Source: Symbiodinium microadriaticum
Lineage: Eukaryota > Sar > Dinophyceae > Suessiales > Symbiodiniaceae
NCBI GenBank assembly: GCA_001939145.1
Contig: LSRX01000434.1
Location: forward strand, 203,081-267,080
Direction of reading: 5' to 3'
Length of the DNA: 64,000 nucleotides
How positions within the stretch are numbered: the stretch's first letter is position 1; every line of letters begins with the position of its first letter. The notes below the pieces were generated by a model. The model made no database searches. It was not told the DNA's origin and saw nothing but the letters and a program-made list of their open reading frames with translations. This document shows positions 45,536 through 56,394 of the stretch, piece after piece. The position numbers were made by a program, and so were the translations under genes.

Positions 45536-45603
45536 AAGACAGGGTGCAGGAAAAGGTAAAAAAAAGGTGAAGGAAGGGTGCAGAAAAAGGTAAAAAAAAG
45601 GTG
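45536..45603. repeat. AAAAGGTAA-type array, copy 2
   Basis: Two near-identical halves of GGGTGCAG(G/A)AAAAGGTAAA followed by AAAAAGGTGA. Same orientation as copy 1 at 37.0 kb. It begins at the edge of the N gap, so it is probably longer. Confidence 0.88.
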
Positions 45604-45976
45604 ACCCGGCCGTGCCGGTGTGCGGGCACGCGTGCATCCGCCCGGAGGTGGGTGGTCGAGGGTGGCGGGCGGGCACGGAAGAGCCCCCCAGATTTGGGCC
45701 AGTGGGGGAGGGACTCCATGCATTCGGCTGCACAACACTCTCCTTGTTGGACACCTGGCCCCTTAGCTCCGAGGTGCGGAGGGGGGTGGGGGTATGCGCA
45801 TGCATGGTGCTCCATTAGTAGCTAGCAGCTAGCTGCAGCTAGCTCGGACTGCAGATGCAAGACGCCCCCACACCGTAGAGAGTTTTGTTTTTTTCTTTTC
45901 ATAGAGGACTCTACAGTACCGTCCCGACACCCACCCAGCCCAGCCGTCAGAACAGCGTTCCAAGAGTGTGAAAAAA

Positions 45977-46010
45977 AAAAACCAGGCGCGCGCGCGCGCG
46001 CCTGGTTTTT
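45977..46010. repeat. Perfect 34-bp palindrome with alternating GC core
   Basis: AAAAACCAGG then an alternating CG core of 14 bases then CCTGGTTTTT, exactly self-complementary with no loop. An 18-bp perfect palindrome AGCTAGCTGCAGCTAGCT lies about 150 bp upstream. Could form a cruciform or left-handed DNA. Confidence 0.95.
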
Positions 46011-46327
46011 ATTGCCAGGAAATCGTCACAGCGTTGCCGGTCGTGTTCCGTGCAATGTGTTCTTCGTATCTAGTCTAGTTACATCTAGTTTCTAGTTCCG
46101 GGTGTGCATCTCGAGTCTAGATTCTCGATTCTAGATGAGATTCCCCGGCGCGAATATCGAGACATAAAGTATGGCATAGTTACGTGCGCAGAGCACGAAC
46201 GATCCGCTGCACCCAGTCGCTCGAGATCCGCGTGTTTTCTTTCAATATAGACCCCGGCCATACTCCTCTATGTCTGGTGTCTATATACTATATTACTATA
46301 TAGAGTCTTTCTAGTGCCGCAGTCAAG

Positions 46328-47060
46328 GTATAAGAGCCGCCGAGTATTCCCTGCACAGGTGCAGAAGACGCAGCGTCCGACGCTCGAAGCACAGGGACGG
46401 GCGCATCTGAGATGGAAGACGGAGTCTGCGGAGGCCAGAGAGGCTTTGGGCATTAGTCGGGCCTTCCAAGGCTGGACTGATCGAGATGGCTTCGCTGGGG
46501 AGGGCCTGGCTTTGACAGACCGGGTTGTGGATCTTTTGAATGTGACAGCAGCGAGGCTCCTGGGACAGGGTGGCCCAGAGTACTTGATGGCCGCTGTCGT
46601 GGACGTCTCTCAGTCGGTGTCTCGCTGTACCTACACAAAGCCTGATCTCAGACATCCTTGCTTGACAACAAGTTCAGAATGGTACAGTTTTAGGGAGGAT
46701 AGAATCGTGCTACCCCAGGAGCTGATGTGCATGCATGGCTTTGTGGGCACGGTCCACATTCCCGCTGACTTGTTGCTGCGTGACCTGAAGCACATGGTAG
46801 GGGGCGGTTAGCACGTCTGTGCAGGGTAGCAGGGCTTGCGTCGGGCATACTGCAACGTAGGACACAGAGCAACGTCTTCTGCGTGGTTTCGGATCTAGGA
46901 TCTTGAAGCCCTGCCCTCTATACCCGTGCTGCAGCAGAGATGGCCACTTGCTGACTGCATCAACGAAGCAGTACAGACTGGGCTCATCGGCTCAGCTTGC
47001 ATGCTGTCGGCTAGGGTCCTCGCAGCCTGCCTAGCCCAAACAAAACAATGCGCAATTATG
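46328..47060 (+). CDS. DNA cytosine-5 methyltransferase, 3' part (TRD, motifs IX-X)
   Basis: Exon 4 (46328-46806) continues the 37-38 kb exons in phase. It opens YKSRRVFPAQVQKTQRPTLE. Later it has MAAVVDVSQSVSRCTYTKPD, then HPCLTTSSEWYSFREDRIVL and PQELMCMHGF, the region corresponding to the target-recognition end and motif IX (RxLxxxExxxxQGF), and LLRDLKHMVGGG. A GT donor at 46807 and an acceptor ending at 46995 would join GGG to ACMLSARVLAACLAQ, a good motif X (GNAVxxxxxxxxxxxL). The true 3' end is uncertain; about 47060 is a guess. A following frame stays open to 47250 without clear texture. Confidence 0.68.
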
Positions 47061-47256
47061 TCTGTTTGTCAGGGCGTAGAGTGCCTAGACTGTTTCAGTC
47101 TGACAAGCATGGGGCCACGGTGTGCGATTCCAGTGCATCTTTCTCAAACGGAGCAGAAGCTTCATGCATGGTTGCTCCTTGACTTGTTTGCTTTGCTCTA
47201 CACTCTACACTCTCTACTCGCTGGCCGATCCAGAGCTGGCAGTTGTTGGTGACAGT

Positions 47257-50200
47257 CATGGCGAAAACCGGAAAGAAGGCACCTCGTGATATGGTTCTTG
47301 CTCGGCTGTCATGTAGTTGGGATGTTGTGCGCAGTGTTGTGCTGATGGCTGTCATGTAGTTGGGGTGTTGTGCGCAGTGCTGTGCTGATGGCTGAGATGT
47401 ATGAGAGCACCCAGTCAGTCAACTGCCAGGCACCACCGACGCCGGCTGCTCCCAAAACCCGGGTGTCTGTGAAGAAGGAGCATGCTCAGCCAGCTCCGAC
47501 CAAGTCTACCGCGGCCCCATCAGCTCCCGCTTCTACACGACATAGGGCGCAAGACGCGCAGGTGTGCGAGTTGTGTGGTGTCAGCAGCAAGGACCTGTTC
47601 TCAGTTTCAGAAAGCATGGTTGATGTTTAGGCCCGCTTTAGGACTTGAACAGGCATGGTTCGTGCGCCTTTGGATGTGTTGGATTTGTTGGGAGGATCGT
47701 GGGACCAAAGCCAAATGCCCCGCCTCTAAATTTTGCTAAAGTTTAGAGCAATGGGCCCTGCCATTGCTCGCCGCTAGCCTCAAAATTGTCCGAACATTTA
47801 GAGCCCTGGGCCCTGCCACACCAACTTGGGCGGGTGCACCTTTCGATTGGCTAGGTTTGTTGGAGCATCATGGGCATCAGAGTCCCAACAAAACGAAATG
47901 AACACCAACTTGGGCGGGTGTACCTTGAGATTGGCTAATAAGCTAATAGCGGCTAGGTCCAGGTCAGGTCCCAGGTCCTAGGAGGATTTTGGGTATCCGA
48001 GTCGCACCAAAACCAAATGTACACGAACTTGGGCGCGTGCACCTCTTGATTGGCTTGGGTCCCGCACGCACCGTACGTGTTCTGATCTCAGAGTAGGTGC
48101 TCATGTCGTCGCGTGTCTAGTTCTAAGTCTAAGTAGTCCGCGATCCTGGAACAGCCAGTGGCCACAGTAATCGATTCGTACAGTGCCCAGGAACGAGACT
48201 TTCACTGGACTTTTTGCGGGTGCATGCGCTGCGTCGTCGCAGTTACTCGTGGCATGGGCCGTCATTGGCAGGAAGGCTGTGAACTTTACCACAGTGGCAA
48301 GGATCCAGCTTACAATGGTGAGCTGGACACTTGTGTTCGCAACGTGGAGAAAGTTGAAGACGGTGAGGAGCTGGAATTTCATCCAGGGTCGTGCGTTGCG
48401 TCGCATAGCCGCTTTGGGGAGCAGTCCTACGTGGAGATCCTCTTTCTTACGTTGGACCAGGTCGTCAAGTATTGTGGGGCCACCGCAAAGGCCCTCAATC
48501 TGAAGACCGATGAGAGGCCTTCGGAAGACGGAGTGGGCACTCTGACAGGGGTGCCACTAGACCGCGCTTGCAATCTATTGTCGCTGACTGACTCATTGTA
48601 TGCATGAGAGACAGGAGCCAGTCTAGTTGTTTTCATGCTTGTTCGGCCGCCTAGGTACTTCAGCTGTGAAGACATCCCCTCTGACATCCCTTTCAATGAG
48701 TTCTATGCCATGAGAAAGGTGAAGCTGTTCAGCGAGGTCAGCACCTACCATGATCGCCTGCATCTCACTCCTCAGAAGCAAGTGCGGCAAGGACAAGGGA
48801 AGGACCTTCTGAGGTATCAGGAGCAGACACGCCCCAGACACCCAGGCCTCCAGATCGAGGGCCTGAGCAGGCTTCCGACGATTGCAAAGAAGCGGGCTCG
48901 AGGCTATGTTCTGGAGGATCGCAAACTGCAAAAGGAAGCCAGTCTCATGGAAAAGATCAACCAGGCTGTGAAACCTGAGGAGCCTCCACAGCAGGAGGTG
49001 CTGGTTGTGGAGGAGGAGCGGCTCAGCAGATTGAAGCGCTTGGCAGGTGAGGAGGAGCAGCCCGAGCGTGCTGCCTCTATCAGATCTGGCAGCCGCAGAG
49101 CTGCCACGAAGAGAGCGAAGCATGAGATCGAGAATGAGAGTGACAAAAACAAAGACGCAGACATGTCTGAAGAGGAAATCAGGTCCCAGTTGAAGGATGA
49201 TGCTGCCCTTCAAGCTGTAGCTCTTCGGATGGGGACTGTCCCAGCCTGCTTGCTGGGGTTGTGTCCGTCAAAGGCATTGCGAGGTGAGAAACTCGGGAAC
49301 CAAACCTTCACGGCAGCTTGGGAGCAATCAGTGGTCAATAGAGTCGATAGAGTCTGATAGAGCCACTACTGTAGAATAGAGCCCGTAAGTCCCGAAAAAG
49401 CCAGTAGAGTAGAGGTCTACGGTGCTGTGGTGGCAATGTCTGCAAGATTTGACATGTGAACTTGTTGAAGCTTATAGTTTAGGCCAGACGCCTTTTGGAC
49501 AACGAGAAGCTTGTTGGCAGCGCGGAGTGCACGACGCTGTCTAGAAGAGTCGCTCTGGTGGAAGCATGCCAAAGACTTGCGCAGAGCATAGACCATAGAC
49601 AGATCGATCAGCAGGACCGCAAGAAGCTGTATCAACTCGTGTTTGCCAACGACATCATCCCGCCCGACGTCATGAAAATGAAGGTTTTGGCAGCCAGCGC
49701 CCTGGATTTGGATGTCTGTGGCACAGGTCAGACCAAATTTCTGAAGCTGCTCAACCCGAACTTTGGAGCACACTTTGGTTTTGTTGTGGCTCTTTCCCAC
49801 TGACGCTCATGATGCTGCGCAACCCTTTGTTGCTACAAGGTCTGGGTCGCGAACCACGACGACGGCGATGATACCTCTCACGACGACGGCTGGTGGGAAT
49901 CCCGGTGTCGGTGAAGATGCAAAGACGGATGGTGGTAATGATCTGGTAATGTACGCAGCACGATGAGGGTGCTTCTTGTTTCGACAAAGATGCTGACTGT
50001 GATGATGGCACATACCACGGTGACGGCGATGATACTCTGCGTGATGGCGGTGAAAATGCGAATGACCCTGGTAGTGACTAATGACTAATGTCCCAGGCCT
50101 TCCACCACATCTTGCGAGTCAAGCCCCCGATGCCCATCCAGCCCGCCCCCAATCCGTGCTTGCTCCTGAGCCTTGGGAAAGCTCATAGCTGGCTCAGCTT

Positions 50201-52491
50201 CTCATGGAAAGGTTTGCGCAGGGGAGATGGGGTGCTGGACATGACAGGAAGTCAGGGGTCTTCGTGTTGAGCCTATTTTGCTGTGCAGACTCCAGACCCA
50301 TGCCCATTATGCTGTGGATGGCAGGCCATTGGGGATGGCCTTGTCAGTGCGTGGGGCAACATCCAGGTCACCGGCCTAGTGGAGAAAGTTGCCAACGAGC
50401 CACACAAGTTCAAGGAACCGTTCCTGAAGCTGCTGTTTGGTACGCTTGAAATGCTTGCCGCAAACAAGGAGGCCAGCGAAGAGTGGCCCAAGCAGCTGCA
50501 GGAAGCCATGACACGCATCGAGGTGTGGTGCAAGGCAAGCCTCTGTGCTTTGCACCCTGTGCCACTTTGCATGGGTGCGGCGTTCACGCATGTCCAGCAG
50601 ATTCAGCGCTACTCGGGTGCATCGTTCCTAGAGACTGAGCTTAAGACCGCCTTCAAGGTCAGTGAGTTTTGGAAAGCTTACGTGCAGGATGCCGAGAAAA
50701 AGGCGGCCATTGAACAGCAGATCGCGCCTGAACTGATTGCATGTGCTGTGGGGATTGTGCACGCCACGGCACCAATCCAGAAATTCCAAGCTTTGAAGAA
50801 AGCCTTGCACACGTGCAGGCAGTACAGTGCTCAGCTCAGGGACGGCGGCATCATGGACCTGGAGAATGTCATGTTCGACCACGTCGTGGAAGCTTCCAAC
50901 GACATCATGAACATGGATGCTTTGGTTCTTCGGAAGGCTGACGTGGAGATGGCTGTCTTGCAGGAAATCCTGCAGTTGGCCATCAACGAGGAGGGGCATG
51001 ACAAGTACAAGGAGTGCCTGGCTGCCACATCGCAGTGGTCTGACAAGAATCGTGCAACCTTGAACGAAGGCGAGTTCGTGATGTTCCATGAGGATGTGAT
51101 GCAGAATCCTGAGCAGCTGTGCATGGACAAGTTTTCCCGGCTCGTGCAGCTCCTGCCGTCCGAGAATGTTTCAGATGAGCACAAGGTCCGGATCAATGAA
51201 CTGGTCTACGTGCTGATCAGTTCCCTTCAGGAGAAGGCTCCGAGTTCAACGTGTCAGTTGTTTTCGGAAATGGAGAGGTTAGCAGGGCCAGGAGATTCGA
51301 AGACAGAGGCAGTGGAGTGAGAGGAGAGATGCAGAAGGAGAGTGGTGTAGGAGCCGGGGTCGGGACGGAAAGGCGAAATATAAGATCGGAACATATATAG
51401 GACAGGAGAGCTCCCTGGTAGGAGAGTATAACAGCAACTGAAAACATAGAAACGAAACACAGCGTTGCATCGTTGCATTTGTGGAGGTCTTCACTGAGCC
51501 TGCTGATGGCGCAGACTTGGACACGCAAGCTTTGACAACGAAGCTCTTGTCAGCTCGGCAACTGGTCAAAACCAGGTACAGTGGCAACATGTTGGACTTC
51601 GTGCTCGTGCACCTCGGCATGATGCGTGAGTACCTCAACTATGTTGGCTGCAAGAAACAGCGTAGCACGGACGCCGACGACGAGGCAGTGCTGAAGCATT
51701 TCGAGACGTTCATTGCTTGCACAAAGACGGTGGCGAAGCTCTCCAATGATGCTAAGAAGGAGAGCCATGAGGGTGAGAGTGATGCACTCAAGTCTTCGTT
51801 GGGCAACATGTTCCAGCTGGATCAGGTGTTTGATGTGCTGCAGTCGGAGATCCTTGCGACACCGCCGCGGTCTCTGTCGCTGTCCCTCTCTCGCTTCGCC
51901 AACGGCATCCTGTCAGCCTTGAAGGGTTTAGAGACAGCGACAAAAAAATTCACGGCGATGGACGAGAATTCATGGAAGAAGGGCATCGAGGCAGAGACGG
52001 ACATCCGGAAGATCGTTCAGGTTGGGTTACCGGTTTTTGAGGAACAGACGGAGGGAACCGCCGTGAAGAAGTGCATCAAAGCAGTGGAAGAGGCCAGTGT
52101 TTTAGTCCCTGATGGCCCAATGAAAACCCCACCCTTGCCGAACCTACCAGCTACCTGTTTTTGTCAACAATGTCAGGCCTTGAAAGACCTCTCCACTTTC
52201 GAGGACACTTTCAAGGCGACCATGAAGCTCGCCTCTGATGCTTCATGTGCGGAGATTAAGAACAGCCGGTCCGCGGCAAACAAATTCCTCCCCTACGCCA
52301 AAGCCTTCTATGCAGAGGGTGTCATGACGTATGCCTTGAGCAAGAAGACTGTTAGTCAAGGGTCGCGTTGCATGGTTGATGCACAGGTCCAAGCAATCGC
52401 AAGTAAATCAATCGATGAGGACCTGGTGCACAAAGGTTTGTACAGTGCCGCGCAGAAGCTAGTGGAGCCCACGGCTCATGCGACTAAGTAA
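47257..52491 (+). CDS. Multi-exon gene of unknown function downstream of the methyltransferase
   Basis: Possible start at 47257 (MAKTGKKAPR). Likely exons: 47391-47620 with a Pro/Ala linker and CELCGVSSKD (CxxC type); about 48300-48570 (VRNVEKVEDGEELEFHPGSC, YVEILFLTLDQVVKYCGATA); 48655-49283 (YFSCEDIPSDIPFNEFYAMR, then Glu/Lys-rich coiled coil ending before GTGAGA); 49483-49730 (VALVEACQRLAQSIDHRQID); about 50320-51236 (helical, KFKEPFLKLLFGTLEMLAAN); 51487-52488 (DLDTQALTTKLLSARQLVKT ... KLVEPTAHATK, TAA). The intron 51237-51486 is GC-AG, phase 0; 50535-50600 may be a 66-bp GC-AG intron or in-frame coding. The mainly helical, acidic product is not recognised. It may be fused to or co-mobile with the methyltransferase; not all joins were resolved. 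Confidence 0.55.
47305..47394. repeat. 43-bp tandem duplication
   Basis: GCTGTCATGTAGTTGGGATG... at 47305 repeated from 47348 with two substitutions, followed by a further GCTG. Lies between the first two candidate exons of the downstream gene. Confidence 0.93.
47640..48060. repeat. Degenerate repeats in an intron (ACTTGGGCGGGTGCACC)
   Basis: Three copies of AACTTGGGCGGGTGYACCTT followed by GATTGGCT at about 47823, 47906 and 48028, and two copies of GGGCCCTGCCA with TTTAGAGC upstream. Probably a worn minisatellite. Confidence 0.8.
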
Positions 52492-53100
52492 GCTCCCGGA
52501 TCCGGATGCCCTTCTTGCGAGTGGCTAGAGGCTAGAGTCCAAGTCTGCGGTCTATCCATAACTTACCAGTGACTAGTGCAAAAGCATTCGGGGGGACCGA
52601 TGGGTTCCGCGGGGATCCACCCAAGAATGAGGCTATCCATGGAGTGTAGGCGTTTAGGGCCGAAATCGTAGGTCCGTTTGCAGTGCCAGGGTACCTGGAC
52701 CATCCCCAGTCACACAATGCATTTCTATGTCCTATGTTTCTATGAATCAGCGGAGGCGGTGTCAGGATGCCTGGCCAAACAGCTTCAATCAGCTTGCATC
52801 TTTTGACTGTTCTGCACAGTCCGCTGCAGCAAGAAAGTGTGGCTCGTGCTCAGTTGCTTCTTTGATTCCGTGCACTCCCCTCCACCATGCGATGCTGCTC
52901 CATTCCATTCTAGTCGACTCCATCCTATATACAACACTCCAATACAAGTACACGCTACTCCACTCTGAAGCTCCACTCTCCATTATCCACTCCACTGTCA
53001 CTCCAAACTGCGCACCACTGCCACTGCGACTCTACTCAACTCGCCACTCCACTCCAGTCTCCTACACTACATGAAATATTCGTTATCATTACTTATTACT
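52492..53100. other. No supported gene
   Basis: Non-coding by texture. From 52860 to 53070 it is rich in CACTCC/CTCCACT words, a degenerate short repeat. Confidence 0.5.
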
Positions 53101-53141
53101 TACTGCTGCTGCTGCTGCTCCCACTAACAACAACAACAACA

Positions 53142-53195
<54 letters not shown>

Positions 53196-53230
53196 GTTAC
53201 TACCGCTACTACTATTACTACTACCGCCAG
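53100..53230. repeat. Trinucleotide runs (CTG, CAA, CTA)
   Basis: CTG x5, CAA x5, then a long CTA run broken once by GTTACTACCG. Followed to about 53400 by GTAGTA/GCAGTA words. No gene. Confidence 0.96.
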
Positions 53231-53447
53231 AGCCATCACCCACGCCACCACCACGACTCACGCCGCCCACCACCGACTGCTACTGCTACAGCAGCTTTGA
53301 CAGCGCTAGTCGCAGTAGTACTAGCAATAGAAGTAGTCGAAGCCGCAGTACTAGCGGTTGTGGTAGTAGCAATAGCAATAGTCCCCGCCGCCATCACCAC
53401 TGCTACGGCTGCCTGACCCCGTCTGGTTTGCGGATTGCTGGATTACC

Positions 53448-53555
53448 TTTTTTTTACCTTTTTTTACCTTGTTTTTACCTTTTCTACACCTCCCTGGATT
53501 TGCAGTCTGGGCGCACTATTACCTTTTTTTTACCTTTATTCTACCTTATTTTCAA
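53448..53555. repeat. AAAAGGTAA-type array, reverse-oriented copy 3
   Basis: TACCTTTTTTTTACC-type words, the complement of the arrays at 37.0 and 45.5 kb, in two clusters (53445-53490 and 53517-53552). Confidence 0.88.
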
Positions 53556-54412
53556 ACCAGCTGTTTCGGACCTGTCCATCGGAACGGTCCTTCTAATTGT
53601 AGAAGAGTCACGAACCTTGATGCTCCAGGTGTGCTTTTACGTGTCGCGCCCAGCCCTGAACTGCAACCAACAACGTGGTCCAGATAGCACACATCGGCTG
53701 CTGAGAAGGGCTGCTTTCTGATCCGTTGATTGCGTTTCACACCGTGTCTCGAGCGCATTGCAACGAGGCTATGCAGCCATAAGAAAGCAAGTAACATCTG
53801 CAGCAATCTTGCACCAATGCAAACGAGCATCAGCAAAGGTAGGACCAAGTTTAAACATTTACCACTGCTGAGACTTGCTAAGATAATATGGCCCAGGCTT
53901 GGAACTGCGTTTTGTTTTGGTTCAGACATCATAACAATGTGCCCCAAATGCTTGCAGAGCAGTGTGGATCGGCCAGAACGTGGATTTCCCTTGAGCACTT
54001 GCTTGCACAAAAAGGCTTCCGATTGCTCAGCACTCTGCTCTCATCATGATGTTTGAACTGTTGTGGCTTTCAATCTTGTTGTTGGTCCGCGCTGCGGACG
54101 AGGATGAGGACGGCGATGCGCCTTCGCCCACAAATCGCATGGTCCTGATAACGCCCATGGTCAGTTCGGACACTGACGCGGTGGCATACTGACTTAGGAT
54201 CTTGCTCCATGTTTCCTGCTGGTGAGGCTTTCTGCTTCATGATTTGACCGTGATCTTGGTGCGCGGCTCTGCCAACAAGCCCGACGCTTGTGTGTTCGAG
54301 ACCTGATAGTCGTAGTTTGCCATGTGGCTTGTTGGGTTTCAGGAACTCTGGTCACTGGCCAGCATGCTCCGCAAGCACAACAGCGTGACCGAGATCATGA
54401 AGGCAAAAGCCC

Positions 54413-54600
54413 GCAATGGTCGCAAAGGCTCGGATTCGTCGGCAAAGCCGAAAATTCGTCGGCAAGGCACAACAAGTCGTCGACAAGGCCCGAAAGTACG
54501 TGGCCAAGGCCTCAACAAATTCGCCGGTAAGGCCGGACATTTGTCGGCAATGCCCGAAAGTTCGTCGGCAAGACACGAAAAGTCGTCGGCAAGGCCCGAT
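54413..54600. repeat. GTCGGCAAGGCCCGAAA degenerate tandem array
   Basis: About eight copies, spaced 18-27 bp, of (A)TTCGTCGGCAAGGCCCGAAA with substitutions. The Arg/Gln and Lys/Ala repetitive frames here are artefacts. The complementary array lies at 56395-56585. Confidence 0.9.
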
Positions 54601-55144
54601 AAATTTGATCATCATCACAGGGTTTTGGTCGAAACCCCGCGGATATGATCTCTGGATCTTGAAATAGTGATAAACACTGTAGAAGGGGGGCATCTTTTTT
54701 TAACTTGCAAATCTTTTTTCTGACCTGGACGCTTTTTTGACCTTGGTGATCAGGCCATCAAGATTTCAGGTCAAAAAAAGACAGGTAGGTTAGAAAAAAG
54801 AGACATCCCTGTAGAAGGGTCTATGGTGTGTAGGGGATGGTTTCGAACTCCAAAAACAGAAGTCAAGAAGAATCGAACATTCGGATCCAACTTCAAGATT
54901 TTTCAAGGTTTTAGGGATTATGCGAACAAGGTTTCGGCTAAAACCCTGTGATTATCCTCTCTGGATCTGAAAACCACTACTGACAATCTGGAAGAACTCC
55001 AAAGGACTAGAATGAAGCTTCAAATAGGAGCTCGAACCTTAGAAATATAGTCCGAAACATAATTCCCGAATCATGGTCACAGGGTTTCGGCCATTGTGGT
55101 CTCGATCTGGACCTGGGGAAAGTTGTCGCATGTGCATAACCGCC

Positions 55145-55335
55145 GAAGAAGACGAAGAGCCAGAGCAACGCAGCAACAGGCATTTGCTTAGCTGAAGGCA
55201 AAAGCCCTGGCAGACATGACGACCGCCAGCGTCGTGTAGAGTCCAGGATAAGAAGCCATAGCAGCACTGCAAAAGCCATCTCCTTAGCTGAGGGCAAAAA
55301 CCCTGAAAAACACGAGGACCGCCAGCACCTTGTGG
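55145..55335. repeat. Two-copy 96-bp tandem repeat
   Basis: CTTAGCTGAAGGCAAAAGCC at 55187 and its variant at 55283 anchor two copies of a 96-bp unit, about 80% alike. Because 96 is a multiple of three, the minus frame shows a 32-residue repeat (RWRSSCLPGLLPSAKQM / CWRSSCFSGFLPSAKEM). Coding status unclear. Confidence 0.8.
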
Positions 55336-55544
55336 AGTCCAAGGTTTCAATGAAACGTGTCCTTAGCGACCTCAGTACCAGGACAAGCCCGCATAGCAGG
55401 CAACTGTGCAGCAGCGGATCCATCAGCCTGCCAGGGAGGACGCTTACGTCTCCCTGCCACGTCTGCAGCACGAATGCTGCTCATGACCTGCAGTCTCCTG
55501 ACAATCTCAAGAACAGGTGAGGCGCTGAGCCAGAACCGAAGCCT

Positions 55545-55615
55545 CAACCCTAAACCCTGAAATCGCTGATGCCCAAAAACCCTACACAGCCCTACACCCT
55601 AAACCCCTAAACTCG
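55545..55615. repeat. Telomere-like CCCTAAA repeats (reverse orientation)
   Basis: AACCCTAAACCCTGA, ACCCTACAC and CCCTAAACCCCTAAAC words. The only clear telomere-like block in this part written in the C-rich orientation. Confidence 0.8.
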
Positions 55616-55764
55616 GGAAAAGCGCGGGCCAGCCACGCTCATCTTGTCAAGGACCACAGGGATAACAGGGGAATGCAATGAGTCGATATCGGGCTCGCCC
55701 AGGCCACGCGATCCAATGGTGCTAAGACCCGCTCGGCTGGTCCCAGACGAGGGGTGCCAGCTCC

Positions 55765-56250
55765 TCACGGGCCCTGACAGCAGCGGTATATACAAGACAT
55801 GCTCAAGACCAAGGCTTCAAAGCTCATAGAAACAGATAATGATTCACACCTGGCTATCTTTGCCTTTTCATCCGGGGTGGGCCCAAAAGCATATGCAGCA
55901 GATTGAAGAAGCTCCTGTAAAACCCTACTGCCGCTTTGCCTTCTGCACAATGCATTCTTTCTGACATAACACATGCCTGGAGCTGGCAGGGGAGGTGGGA
56001 GGATTAACAACAACAACTTTCGGATTACCGGCATTATGTACTGAGACCCAAATACCGTCTTATTTGCCTTCAGGGCTCCCAACAGTCGGTGAATAGTTCT
56101 CATCGAGGATTTTAACCCCCGCATGTAAGCAATGTTGGGAAAACGCCAGGCTTGAAAGGTCTTGATTGTGTCACTGAGAAGGTTTCGTCTGATTTCCTTT
56201 CCATTCTTGTCCAACAAGCTCCACAGTACAACCAGCAAAGCAAACGGCAA
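55765..56250 (-). CDS. Minus-strand exon candidate(s), unknown
   Basis: 161-codon frame. The first part (MPFALLVVLWSLLDKNGKEI, FQAWRFPNIAYMRGLKSSMR, TIHRLLGALKANKTVFGSQY) and a later part (SRVLQELLQSAAYAFGPTPD) look like real protein, separated by a Leu/Pro-rich stretch that may be an intron. If genuine, it is the best minus-strand gene piece in the window. No family recognised. Confidence 0.35.
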   Translation of the reverse strand: MPFALLVVLWSLLDKNGKEIRRNLLSDTIKTFQAWRFPNIAYMRGLKSSMRTIHRLLGALKANKTVFGSQYIMPVIRKLLLLILPPPLPAPGMCYVRKNALCRRQSGSRVLQELLQSAAYAFGPTPDEKAKIARCESLSVSMSFEALVLSMSCIYRCCQGP

Positions 56251-56394
56251 AAAATCCGGCGCACATCACCATTCCTATGCCGCATGACAGAGATGTATCG
56301 TGTTTAAACACTTGGCTGGCTCGCTTGATTCCACTCGGGGCGTCCGAAAGCAGTAGCGGTTCGACATCATGCGAAATTTCAGACTGAGTTCAAG

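Larger units (their letters stand above)
38166..46327 (+). mobile_element. Transposon-bearing giant intron of the methyltransferase gene
   Basis: The interval starts CCCAG|GACAGC and ends GTCAAG|GTATAAG. Joining the sides restores an Arg codon (AG+G) and the methyltransferase frame, so it behaves as one 8162-bp GA-AG intron. It contains at least two same-strand genes of transposon type (38406-41400 and 42416-44063), an N gap (45338-45535), a perfect palindrome (45977-46010) and CTAG-rich spacers. Exact ends of the inserted element, terminal repeats and target duplication were not found, and the N gap may hide part of them. Confidence 0.55.

Noticed and set aside
45050-45815. Several 96-219 codon frames spanning the N run
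   Set aside because: They are open only because N codons are read as X; they have no sequence support.
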